The notes under the pieces were generated by a model. That model was not told the origin of the DNA and did not search any database. It was given only the letters and a program-made list of their open reading frames with translations. From Morchella semilibera (taxonomy: Eukaryota; Ascomycota; Pezizomycetes; Pezizales; Morchellaceae): a stretch of DNA of 64,000 nucleotides. Below, piece after piece: positions 24,657 to 35,615 of this stretch. Position numbers and translations under genes: made by a program. The stretch lies in assembly GCA_009192285.1 (NCBI GenBank), contig CM018604.1, positions 682,001-746,000 of the forward strand. Direction: 5' to 3'. Positions within the stretch are counted from its first letter, which is position 1; every line of letters begins with the position of its first letter.

Positions 24657-26098
24657 CTACTCATAGATATAGCACAAGAAATCGCCCTCTGTATCCATCA
24701 AATCACCAACCTCAATCATATCCCCCAGTCTCCCAAGACCGACCTCAAACTCAAGGGTGACGTTCCCTGTAGGTAGACCAGTGCGGTTTGGAGATATTAT
24801 GTCTGACCATGGTGCAATGGGGCCAGAGATATCCCAGACACGGGTCTCTGGGTCTGCCATTGCCCATTGCCACCATATGCGGTCGAGGTTTGTGTGGTGG
24901 AGGTAGAAAAGCGGTTCTTGATTATAGTTAGCATTTGTGGTATTATAATGAGATTCAAAGACGGATACGCGCATACCAGTGTTTGAAGTGTACACGTCAG
25001 AAGCAGAGCCTGGGAATGTTAATATATATATATACCGTATTAATAAGGAGCACTGGAACGCAGATCTAACAAACCTCCTACGGCGAAATGACCTCCACCG
25101 TGGACGCCCATTTTAATATAACTGGGCTCTCCCTCCAGAACATGGTGCATCCAGCCAAAGCTCTGCTGTGCCATGATTTCTGCCTCGACATTAGAGTTAC
25201 ACCAATCATTCGCAATAGTTGGGTTAAGGTTGCGCTGTAAACATCTATCATCCCGGATTAGCGTGGTATTTCTTCCGATATGGATGGTCCAATTCTTAAA
25301 AGGGCCATCAGTAATACATCCGCCGCCGCCGTTACCCTTCGGGAGATCAAGTCCAGCGGGTCCACTGTCATTGTAATATTGGCCGTCTCCACCGAATCCT
25401 GTATCCGGGGAGAAAATTGAAGAGGCCTCAAAGACCGCAAATTCATCCGTGGGGCGCGTATCTAAAGAGTAGTCCCAGTAACTACAGTTGTTACTGGGCG
25501 TTAGATCTTGCTAAAAAAAAAAAGAAAGAAAGAAAGAAAGAAAAGAAGAGAAGAGAAAAAGAAAGAGAAAAAGGTGGTATTTCATGGGTAGCATACGGTT
25601 GGGCGCCCTTGTAGCCACACCGGTTTCGTAAATCCTCTTCATACGTCCACACGAAGTATCTGTGCCATGGCAGGAAGTGTCCCTTTTTTCATTTAAATAT
25701 ATAGTCAATGATTGTTCGGGGGACTAAACTTACCACCAAATGAACATAAGGTGTCTGGAGCTTATGAACATAGATATAGTCCTCAAAGACCGAGAGTCCG
25801 TCTATGATATCAGAGTACTGCCCCGGAGTGCTGTGAAGACAATTTACAGCTTGAATATAGTCGCTTTTCTCTGAACCAGAAAGCTTTCTCCTTTAATGAG
25901 GGTTAGCTTAGTTCCATCAAGGTTTTCTTTCGTGAAGTATAACCATTCTTTGCGCACTCGCGGATCCTTGCAATTCCCTGCATTTTCATTTGTTCCATTA
26001 TTATAACCCTCACTTTTCAAAGGTAAAGAATAAACAAGAGTCAGCCAGAAGGAAACAATTGTCAAGGCCTTTGAAATTGAAGACACTGAAAAAAGCAT
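24657..26098 (-). CDS. Secreted tyrosinase (type-3 copper)
   Basis: Five exons (25944-26098, 25734-25890, 25597-25682, 25075-25481, 24657-25009) give 1158 nt and 385 aa with consistent phases. A signal peptide (about residues 8-25) is followed by CKDPRVRKEWRKLSGSEK, the usual opening of fungal secreted tyrosinases. The CuA site is seen as His94, His102 and His111 in YVHKL...VGHFLPWHRY. QPYWDY follows. The CuB site is His260 and His264 in VHGGGHFAVGG, then His306 in PLFYLHHTNLDRIWWQW. The family oxidises mono- and diphenols to quinones. The protein ends soon after the copper domain and lacks the long C-terminal extension of intracellular tyrosinases. Intron 3 contains a long TTTC-type pyrimidine tract and a decoy AG; only the later acceptor restores QPYWDY. 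Confidence 0.9.
25511..25573. repeat. GAAA-type microsatellite inside a tyrosinase intron
   Basis: On the plus strand the run reads AAAGAAAGAAAGAAAG and continues to about 25573. On the transcribed strand it is a TTTC-rich pyrimidine tract upstream of the acceptor used at 25482. Length variation here could affect splice-site choice. Confidence 0.8.
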
Positions 26099-29000
26099 GA
26101 TGTCTAATACTGAGGAGACTTCTATACCAGCGCTGTTGAATAATAATGTCCCTGGAAATCGGAAAAGGAAGCCTCTTTATATACCAAAAATTTTCATACA
26201 ATCAAGACCACCTGGCGTAATTGATAGTATTTCGTTCATGTTTCACCCGACGCAAGTAGACGCACTATCAACAACGGACTACTCTCCTAACGTGATAACA
26301 AAACATGCAGTGCCATTATTTTTCCTATGGAAAGAGAACCTTTGTCCCAATTCCTTATTTCATTCGCGCATCTGAATCCAGATGCCATGCCGAAACGGGA
26401 TACCATAAAACAGATCGTACAGAGTCACATTCAAGTGGCACAGGAACTTCCATTATCCATGGTACGTACTTCAAAGCAAGGTATCTCCCATTAGCTGCTC
26501 CCTGATGCCGCTAATGCCAAGCGGAGACCGAGTCTTTTTTGAACAAGTGTTCCCCTGTAATCAAGCATAACCTAGCTAATTACCAGGGGGTTGTCTACAT
26601 ATATGGACACGAGTGTAGACTTAAAGACTTAAATAGATTCGAACCTCTGCGGCTGATATAAGGTTTTGGGTAAAATCAGGACTTTCTGTTCTCTGTAGCA
26701 AATAGAACGCACTTAAAACTCTAATATGACACAGTCATCGAGATTATATCTCTAGCAGAGTAAGCTCGAGTTTCTCCTGGTCAATCTAGTTATTTTTGAA
26801 GACCCGCCGCCTTGTACCCTATCATGGTTTGTATAGACGGCAACGAGGTTTCCTCTTTTGATACTAGTTATTCGAGACAGCATCTTTAAGTGCATATTCG
26901 GTATCAATACGCTGGCACTATCTCAGCCTTATGACTTTCCCGGCTGATTTGGTAATTGCGGCGCCAATGCATGACATATCTCTGCAGTATTCGTAAGTAT
27001 GCCTATGCCCGGACCCGGTAGTTTGGAGCATCAAGTACCAGCGCATATTTTGTCGTTATTGTGGTGCTCTGTTGAGATAAACCCCTGCTGGAAATAGAGC
27101 CTCCTGTGCAAGAACAAGTCCATTTGTCCCCACAGCTAGAGTGATGATAACATTTGCTTTATTACTAGTTAAATCATTAAAGTGCGGGAATCTACTATCC
27201 CATGGACGGATGAACTCTCAAACTCGCAGCTTGCCTTTTTGAGCTGGAACTAGCCTAAGCAAGTAACCCACACTTATTTTTCATTGGCTTTATGGCTATT
27301 ATCAGCCATTAAGAGCAGTGAATATACCCAACTCAGTGCGTGCACGGTCCAGGCTGCGAATCTGAGAGTTTCATCCGTCCAAGGGATAGTACTGTTAGAT
27401 TTCGAAAGGATGGAAGGATAAGAGGGTGTGTTACATTTCTCCACCCATCCTCAGCCCCTCCCCATTGGCTATTTGTCAACCCGAACCCAGGTTCGGCACT
27501 TGTGCCTGCGGCAGTAGTAAGATTGATATTACCCGTAGCCAGAGAATTTCCAGGTTACCCTTTCCCCAGAATACTAAAAATGGGTTCTGTGGGTCTTCTT
27601 TTCTAGAAACGCACATCCTAAGGGAAATCCCAAGGCCGTTGAAGAAGGAAAAACAATCACTTCCCCAGTTCACCCATTTCAGATCTTGGAATTTCTCGGG
27701 TCCGCCGATTGATCTTAGATAAAGCAACCTAGAACCATATCTGATAGATATCGTTAGCTTTATTGGAGACTAGGATTAGTAATCTTTCCCATACTTCTGA
27801 AATCCTTAAACATTCTTCTAACTAACGAGACCGTCTGATCCGGCTCCACACCTGGGATGGTTTCGATACTAATCGAAAAGTTGACTGAGGATCTCCTGCA
27901 GTTAAGTAGGATATATACTACAGCGTATTAGAACAAAGTTTGAATTTTTGAGAGGGTTTTGCGGGTATAACTTGGCCACGGATTTTCTAGTTCTCTTGGA
28001 ACTTCAATCCTTAGTGCGAACAGGTCGCCGATTGAGAGTGCTGGGGGAAGGAAAAAATCCGATGACCGACTGTGTATGTCAAATACACCGATCCCGAGTC
28101 CGAGTCCGAGTACCTATCATAGCTGAGGGCTCTCGAGTGGCTTCCCCGGATAACCCGGCACGTACTGATCGATTAAGTGGCAATAGCTCTGTATGGTTAG
28201 TGATTTCTTACTCGTTGGGATTGTTCATAGGAGTCACGTATGCGAGCATATGTACCTACATTTCAAGTAGCTTAATTGGATTTACACACATCGACCTTTT
28301 AAGATCCCGTAGGTGCAGGTACACCAACCCCAACTACCCATCAGTAGCGTATTTTCTATACCTTCTCATAACCACATATCCGCTCCAGCGCAGAAGAAAA
28401 CCCCCCGCTACAAATTAAAGTTCTACATATCCTGACAGCATCCTTGGCGGCTCAATCCCGAATGGGGAATTCCGAATTGTTATATAACCATTCAGAGAGG
28501 TTTCACGTATCAGCCAAGGAAAAAGGGGGCGGTTGGCATTTGTTGACTGATGTTGGCTTAATGGACTTTTGTTGGCTTTCATTGGTTTTCATTGGCTCGT
28601 TCGACGCCAGTGTTGGAACCAAGTTCGTCAATGACCCGGAAATATATGTACATAGCCCATAAGTTCCCCTGCAGATGTCTTACATGAGCTGCACATCGCA
28701 TAGGCGCTCTCGCTTCTTAACCCAGATCTACCTAAATCACCAACTTGTCTCTATGGACTTTTTATAAAATCACGTGAGCTGCACGCGCACATTAGGCAGA
28801 CACCATTGCCACGCAAGGCCCATAAGCCTCTATTACACAGGCCAATCACCACTTTGATTCAGCTGAAAATCACCTCGATAGACTTATCACGTGACCTAGA
28901 TGTTTTACACATGTAGAAACTACAGCAAGGCAGAAGATCGGAACACGTTGAACAGTGGTAGAATTTGCAATGATGCATCCAATAAAAAGATAGAGAACAT

Positions 29001-29809
29001 TCTTCAGCTAAAACTCTCCTGTTAGGCCGTTGTGATATAGACCCCAAAACAAGTACTTGTACTTACATGACAGATAAGCTTCATAAATGATTTGCGCATG
29101 CATGATTCGACTCACATTCCGAAAACGGACTCCGATGATTCTCATCCACATAAAATTGACTAAACCGTGTGTTACTCACACTTCTCCCCATACCCCGCCA
29201 TTGTTCGCAGCCAAATCTCAGCATCATTGGTAAGTTTGAGATACTAGAAACACAGTGAGGCTGAGCTTCGATGGGACAAGAAATGTGATAATTGAATATG
29301 AGACTGAGCGAGGGATATTTCTCGCTTGGGCATTTTTTGTCCGTAACAGAACCTCTAAGGAGAAGTAAAGTACATACACCCCCCGACAAATAATATTGAT
29401 TCGAGTCCCGAAAATCGCTAGGGAACATCCTAGACCTCAACCTTCTCCGTCGACACCATCACTGCTATCATCGACGTTAAGGAAACATTCCAACCACCTC
29501 CACAGACCGACTACATTCGCTTCTTTGTCGTGCCGGAATCCCGCTGACTCTCGCTTTATTTGTGGTGATCGTTTGCTAGTATCAGTTTCACTAACATCGC
29601 TATTTCTAACTTGACGCTGGAGGTCGCGTGAAGGTGCTATCGATAGCATCAAACCTCATTCGACAGTGTGTTTGATCCAGACCTAGCTGCATGAAATTTT
29701 GTAACTGAATTACGCTTTCTCGCCTATTATTTATTCCGTTAGCGATGGGCTTTTCCCTTAGAAGGGTGCGTCGTTTTGCCATAATCTTATCCGGACGTGT
29801 TCGACGATT
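26099..29809. other. Long intergenic region, no gene seen
   Basis: I found no gene in these 3.7 kb. Open frames reach at most about 156 codons (27948-28418) and show no motif. One foldback element (27193-27391) is present. A short GAGTCC repeat occurs near 28094-28108. Confidence 0.5.
27193..27391. mobile_element. MITE-like foldback, about 38-bp arms
   Basis: TACTATCCCATGGACGGATG and the following bases to 27230 pair with 27353-27391 with few mismatches. The element is 199 bp with an AT-rich middle and no coding capacity. Confidence 0.75.
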
Positions 29810-30577
29810 ATGTACGGTGTCCCATCCAAATTTTTCACTTCTAATCCTCCCGATACTGACAGGTATACCTCGTTCATTATAGCTGGAAAGACTCGCTGCT
29901 CGGTTTGCCTGAAATATTACAAGGGCCATAATCTAAGAGTTCTCCCTCATTGTGCCCATAGCTACTGCCGACTATGCCTCCGCCGAACCTTCTCACGCCT
30001 TCTAGCCGAGACCGAAAATAGTGTACCTCCTCGCTGTTGTGGACACGAAATCACCCTTGCAATCGCTGGTGACTTTCTTGACGGCGTTGAGAGCCCCACT
30101 GATAAGATTGGACTCAAAGAGCAGTATCTACAGGCCCTTGAAAGACGTACAAACGACCCTATATTCTGTGCGAGAGGATGTATTAAAGATGGGTTCAATG
30201 CTGGGCACCTGGAGCCAGGTATTAAAAAGGAGTTCTTCATTACCCCAGAGGAAATAAAAGAAGAAGAGGACCTGGCAGTCTGCGGCAAATGCAAGGGGGG
30301 TACCTGCACTCTTTGCAAGATGCCAGCACCCCACGCGCCTGGGGAATGTAAGATTGAGGATGAGGCCGAAAAGGAGGAGATAAGATATAGGCGATTGAGC
30401 GGAAAAAACGGGTGGAGATGCTGCGATTCTTGTGGTATGATGGTCAGCAGGGATGTTGGCTGCGCACACGTTGTCTGCAGGTATGAAAACCTTTTAATGC
30501 ATACGATGAATCGAAGTTCTATTTTATTGATTATGCCGATCGACAGGTGCGGAAATGACGTCTGGCTCGCATTCTAG
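29810..30577 (+). CDS. RBR-type RING E3-like protein, C-terminus shortened
   Basis: Two exons (29810-30480 and 30547-30577) encode about 233 aa. RING1-like cysteines are CSVC, CAHSYCRLC and PPRCC near residues 30-80. An IBR-like block CGKCKGGTCTLCKMPA follows, then RING2: WRCCDSCGMMVSRD and GCAHVVCRCG. The Cys in VGCAHV corresponds to the catalytic Cys of RBR ligases, which pass ubiquitin through a thioester. The 66-bp intron joins VCR to CGNDVWLAF and then a stop, so the final Cys pair of RING2 (the usual FCYxCG) is missing. The upstream helical region typical of the fungal family was not found, and an in-frame stop lies shortly upstream of the chosen ATG; an exon start after CTTAG at about 29760 is possible. 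It may be a truncated, decaying copy. Confidence 0.65.
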   Translation: MYGVPSKFFTSNPPDTDRYTSFIIAGKTRCSVCLKYYKGHNLRVLPHCAHSYCRLCLRRTFSRLLAETENSVPPRCCGHEITLAIAGDFLDGVESPTDKIGLKEQYLQALERRTNDPIFCARGCIKDGFNAGHLEPGIKKEFFITPEEIKEEEDLAVCGKCKGGTCTLCKMPAPHAPGECKIEDEAEKEEIRYRRLSGKNGWRCCDSCGMMVSRDVGCAHVVCRYENLLMHTMNRSSILLIMPIDRCGNDVWLAF

Positions 30578-33407
30578 CACTTCATTTCTCTCAACAGTGA
30601 TACTAATGAGATATATGACTGTGCCATTGGTTGGGTAAACATTCCCATGTATCAGTACTGAGTTGGAAGTTTGACCATTTATCTACCAGCTACCTTTTTT
30701 TTTGTCTAGCTACGCAGGCGTCGAAAAACTTCTTTAACTATTCCCTCTTTGGTTCCCTTATACGCGTTCAATGTTTTATATGTTTTTTTTTTTTTTTTTT
30801 TTTTTTTAGCTGCTGGTTGGGGAGTTTGTTGATTTTTCTTTATTTCTCTCTTTCCTATTTCCGGGCTCGAACTACTCAGGGGATGCGGTAATAACTATCC
30901 ACAGTATATTCAATGGCCATGGGCTTGGTTAGTGAAAGTGACCAAACGTATAAGATGACGACGATGGTTAGGCCACGCCAGGAATATACACATGGGCTAT
31001 TTTTGGGGCAAGCAGCCCGTCACTACTGACAGGACATGCCCCATGGAACAACCTATAAACCCGGTAATATTGTAACGTTCTTTTTTCCTTCTGCCATGTG
31101 GCATCAGTGGTCAAGTGCGATCTTAGATCGTAAATTGACAGCAACGACCATCCACATGCCAAGAATACTGGCGTCATTGGAACTCCTTGATAGTAGTGCG
31201 CAATTGGGTTTGTATTTACTCCTCAGAGACAGCTAGATAGCATGGCTGGCGTTCCGAGTACCGAAAGTAGAGTGCATGAGAAGAAGGCATTTGTTCCTAG
31301 GACTAACTTCTATATCAGGTTAGTGTATTTGGGCCTAGTCTAGCAACCATAGGAATATAGGCCGTGAATTAGTTTTTCGAGATTGATTGATACCACGGCC
31401 AGTGCCCAATATCTCAAACCATGTGTGATATGAACAAACCCATTGGCACACAGGCACCGAGATTCGCGCACTAACACGGGGATTGAATGGATATCGAGTG
31501 ATTATCCATGTTTAAATATTGTTTATTGTTAACTCATTAAATAGATTACTACCATATATATATGCGGAGTTCTGAGAATAAACGCAGCCCGAGGTCTATG
31601 TCACCACTCTACTATAGTGCTAACCAACCATAGTCGAAGCTACAAGTCTAAGCTGTTATGAACAACCGGTGCCTTCGTGTCGGTGGTTGGGCTGGGGGGG
31701 TTCAACTGAATTAAGCCCAGACAGATGCTTCATTGCCAATGATCAGTGGCTGAGTGCTTGATGCTGTTTAGCAGTGCGATATCCCCTCCGTCCTAGAGTA
31801 TGTGAACCTTTAATGGCAGCCTTCCAGCCTCAAACTACACTAATTTAGCCCCAGCTGCAGGTAAATATACGCTATCGAGTGAAGAATTCTAGATAAGGAC
31901 ACTTGTCAAATGAATGTCCAGGTTATGGTACCCTCATGTGGATCGAATGCAAATTGCATCGACTGACGTTTTCATCAAGAAAGGCAAGGAGGGTCTATAT
32001 GGGCGCCTAATATAATTCAACAGTATATAGCTAGCGGGCCGAATTAAAGGGATCTGATTACTCTAGATCCCAGCACCAATTGCAACGGTTCTCACCCCAC
32101 CGCGATACCACTTATCCAAATAATTCTTCCAATCACCAGCAACGTAGTACTCCACCTAGCTGGTTGCTCACCCATTTGCCGGCTTTCCCCAAGGACAGGC
32201 TTAATTGCCATTGGTCGGTGGGACGTCGTCGCCCTAGTATGGTGATCTTCCAGCGAATGCTCTTAGACAGGATCCCGCAATTACGAGTGATTTCAGGTGA
32301 CGATATATATCTATCCCCGTTCTCCGCGCGGCCCAGTATTGTAGACAAGGGCCCGAGGAAGCCATTGGCCGGCCGCGGAGAACAGTATAAGAACCGCAAA
32401 CTCCCTGTAGGTGAGTGGGATTTGGTATTGGTGAATGCGCATAGTGTCGGCTTTGATGGTAAAACGTACTTCCTAATCTAATAGTACTGTACTGCTGATG
32501 GCTCCGCCTTCTTTGTCAAAATCTGATCATGAAGGGAGTAGCTATATGGGTCATATATAGATTTCCCCTCACTGGTAAGAGGACAGTTTGCCGGTCTCTT
32601 ATATACAGTCTTTGCGACATGACCAGGAATTTCTAACAATACATGTATTCATAGGTCTCGCAGGTCCATAAGGAATTCGATATTCCAGAGCCTAGAGATC
32701 TTCGGCCTAGGCCACATTCACTAAGGCCCCATTTTATCAATTAACAATCATCTCCCGATTTAAGCATCTCGGATAGGACGGGAACTAAAAGCCTAAGACT
32801 TATTGAATTATAGACGCTTGGTCCACCCTGGTTACAAAGTGTTCGAGTAGTCCGAGCTATGCCGAGCTAGGCTAAGGAATAGGGGCTGTTTTTCCAGTGA
32901 TACAATTAAGCTTTTAATTTACAAGAAGTAGGTACATACTTACATGTATATGTGCAAAATATAGCCAAGTTGGATATTGTGAAGTTGAGGTTTTGGCCCG
33001 GTTTTATAATTGCTTCATAATTTTATGTCTATGGTATTTCGAAGCTAGATATAAAAGTACAAAGAGTCCAATATCGGTAGCATAATCTCAGAGGTCCTAA
33101 GTACCAATAGCTACTAGGCGGTCTGTGGGGTTTCCCATTTTTAATCCCCAAGGTATATAATAGCAAAATAGCACTTGATTAACTGCGCCTCCTACTGTAC
33201 TACAAGTTCAGGGATCACGATGACTCAAGGTCTTGTGGGGTCCATCCCACACCTAAGCCTATGTGAGGGGTTAATACTTGTGTGATAACGTGTTTCCCCC
33301 CCTTTCGTATTCACATAAATTATTTTCATATATAACCTCGCCCCCTACTTCGTTCACACTCACTACGCACTTCGCGATCACCACACTTATTTCACATACA
33401 ACTTAAC
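30578..33407. other. Intergenic region with poly-T run
   Basis: A T homopolymer lies at 30784-30807. No gene was recognised; the frame at 32080-32481 lacks motifs. A short hairpin (GTTCTCCGCGCGG with CCGCGGAGAAC) sits at about 32318-32384. TACATGTA occurs twice (near 32639 and 32942). The end of the tract has a possible TATA box (TATATAACC near 33331) upstream of the next gene. Confidence 0.5.
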
Positions 33408-34530
33408 ATGGATTTTGCAAATTCTCTTCTCGTCGCGAGAGACAAGACTTGGGTCTACTCTGAGGCACTGGGGCCTGTTATTGACCTCGGTGATGCCCGC
33501 TGGTTCTCCTTGACCGTCTGGGCCGTTGTTGTAGCTACCTTCTTTGCTCAGGTAGGCGCCCTCTTTCTCGCAGGAAAACATACTAGTAGTGTAATATTTA
33601 ACACACACCCCAACAGTTATTATACACCTTCAAGGTCATTTTCACTCTGGCAATCGTTGAAGCCTCGCCAGCAATCTCCCTCCCGCTCAATACCGACTCC
33701 CGCAAGGCTGCCGACGTCCTAGGCATTAATTCAAGGCCGCAATATGTCACCAGTAGCATCTGCGGGGCCCTGAAGCACTTGCGGACACAGGCAGGGGCCC
33801 TTAGTGCATGGAGGGGCTTGGGTGCATCTATCGGATACGCATTCGCAGCGCTGAGCGCCAAATCCTTCTTTGTCAGTTTTCTGGAAACGTTTTTGCCGGG
33901 GTTTATCACAAGGCCAGTCGCTAGCGTTTTAAGTGCGCTGCTTCTTGCTAGGTTTTCATTGACTGTAACGCAGTAAGTGTACTCTCTCTTTTACCAGCAT
34001 ATCCAACTTGTGTTAATGGCGGTACGTTTTGTAGCATCATTATCTCCCGCCCTCAGCCCACATGGTGGATTACACGTGTGCTTTCCATGCCGTGGTCTAG
34101 TGCCCGCCAAACGTTGCCCGCAATTGCGCACTGTATGCTCGCCCAGTCGGTCGTATGTGAGCTTTTTACTTTTGCAGGGTTTGGTGGGCTTGGTTGGTTT
34201 GGTGATGTGGGTAGAGCTGTGTTGGTATTGCTGGGCTTCGCTTTGACTGCGTTTGTTGTGATTCCTATGTGGGTTGGGTTGGTGAGAGTACAGGCCTCGC
34301 TCCTTCCAGAAACCGAGGAGGCGATTATAAACTTTGATAGGGGATTTGGAAAGGAAGAGGGTGGTGCGTTGAGCTTCAAGGAGGCGATGGGAAGTGTTAA
34401 ATGTAGTGAGTGGCGGAGACTGGGGGGATTGGTGGGGAGGATGATGGGGTTTGCGATGATACTCGTGATGGTGGCAGGATTGTCCTATCCCCCATTGTGG
34501 GGGTCGATTGACGGTACTGATAATGCGTAG
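33408..34530 (+). CDS. Multi-pass membrane protein of unknown function
   Basis: Three exons (33408-33551, 33617-33972, 34035-34530) give 996 nt and 331 aa. Hydrophobic segments are WFSLTVWAVVVATFF (about 32-46), LLYTFKVIFTLAIVEA (about 49-64), a weakly hydrophobic stretch near 105-165, LFTFAGFGGL...VLVLLGFALTAFVVIPMWVGLV (about 210-245) and MMGFAMILVMVAGL near the C-terminus. The block RVQASLLPETEEAIINFDRGF after the central segments looks like a conserved family signature in ascomycetes, but I know no function. The exon 2 to 3 junction uses GTAAGT and an acceptor at 34034, which keeps the frame; a nearer AG (CCTCAG) would not. It is followed on the same strand by the b5/ACAD gene. Confidence 0.75.
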
Positions 34531-34991
34531 TTTTGTAGTTGCTATATACTTTATATGCAACTGGTAAATTGATTGAGAGGACGGTGGAAGGGTCAAATGG
34601 GTCATATTAAGGCCATCGTATCTTTATTTGTAGTTAACATAGGCGAATTGACACAAATTTTATGTGAAGTTGCAGCTACACTCTGTCCCTTGACCTCAGT
34701 CAGACACATGCAGCTCCATGTGTTGAAGGGCTTCCTATCTAATTATAAATGTTGTTGTCTGATTCGGCCAAATTCACGGATCTGATAAGATATACGGTGA
34801 TGTCAACAAGCCTAGATTCGGAGTATGTCTCAATTTCACGGCTTGAGACGGCAAGAACCGCCCGGCATGTGCGTGTGGGGGGTGGAGGATGGAGGTGGGG
34901 ATAACCGTGTGAGATCCGAGTAAACCACCCGTGGGTGCAGGCAGAGAGATTTGTGGTCTCATACAGTGCTTCAATTGAAGCCACAAAGTTG

Positions 34992-35072
34992 GTTGTACTT
35001 GCCGTGAGAATAAGCTTCGTGTTTTCTCGCATAAACTTGGTGGAGACTTATTCTCGCCGCAAGTACTGCAAC
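34992..35072. repeat. Small hairpin containing GAGAATAAG
   Basis: The arm 34992-35014 (GTTGTACTTGCCGTGAGAAT) pairs with 35041-35072 (ends TTCTCGCCGCAAGTACTGCA) over about 25 bp. A related but shorter hairpin lies at 37648-37699, on the other side of the b5/ACAD gene. Confidence 0.65.
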
Positions 35073-35503
35073 TGTTTAAATACAATCTGGCAACAGGCCA
35101 TGGCGGAGTTTATAGGGTGAAAACCATATCTTGTTAGACTCTGATATATACTGCTATGTTCTGTTGCCAAACGGGCCCTTAATAATAATGCAAGATCATC
35201 CAGTCCCTTGTGACAACAACTCAGCTACCTAGACATGCAGCTTAACTAAACACAGTAACTGCCGAGGCACCGAGGTGAGGTCCCCACGCACAACCTTCCC
35301 CAGACACTTTCAGCAGCCAATCGTAAAACCCCCATTGTCACTTTTTTTCGCGGGGAGTCCGAGACGTTTTGCGGGGAAGGGACAAATCATAACATGTGAT
35401 AGATGACATAATGGTTCACCACCTGACTTTGAATCAGATCCACACGAGTGGACTGAGAGTGCTGGAGTTGCCCTTTTCACATGCCTTACTCCCGGTCGTC
35501 CGC

Positions 35504-35560
35504 TGCCTCTTTATTCCATCTGCTCTCTCTCTCCTCTTCATCTCTCCTCCTCATCTTCTC
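35504..35560 (+). promoter_or_regulatory. CT-rich promoter tract of the b5/ACAD gene
   Basis: A pyrimidine-rich block (CTCTCTCTCCTCTTCATCTC) ends about 60 bp before the ATG at 35616. Such tracts mark transcription starts in many ascomycete genes expressed at high level. Confidence 0.45.
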
Positions 35561-35615
35561 GATACTACACCATCACCACCAGAACTACCAAAGGATCAAA
35601 TATATACTATCAGCC

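Larger units (their letters stand above)
34531..35615. other. Intergenic region upstream of the b5/ACAD gene
   Basis: It contains a foldback (34992-35072), a lone MITE-type end (35163-35181) and, close to the next start, a CT-rich tract at 35504-35560. Confidence 0.55.

Noticed and set aside
27948-28418. Open frame of 156 codons on the plus strand
   Set aside because: Composition is irregular, there is no motif, and no good promoter or splice context was seen.
32080-32481. Open frame of 133 codons on the plus strand
   Set aside because: No motif or family resemblance; it lies across a hairpin and has no supporting neighbours.
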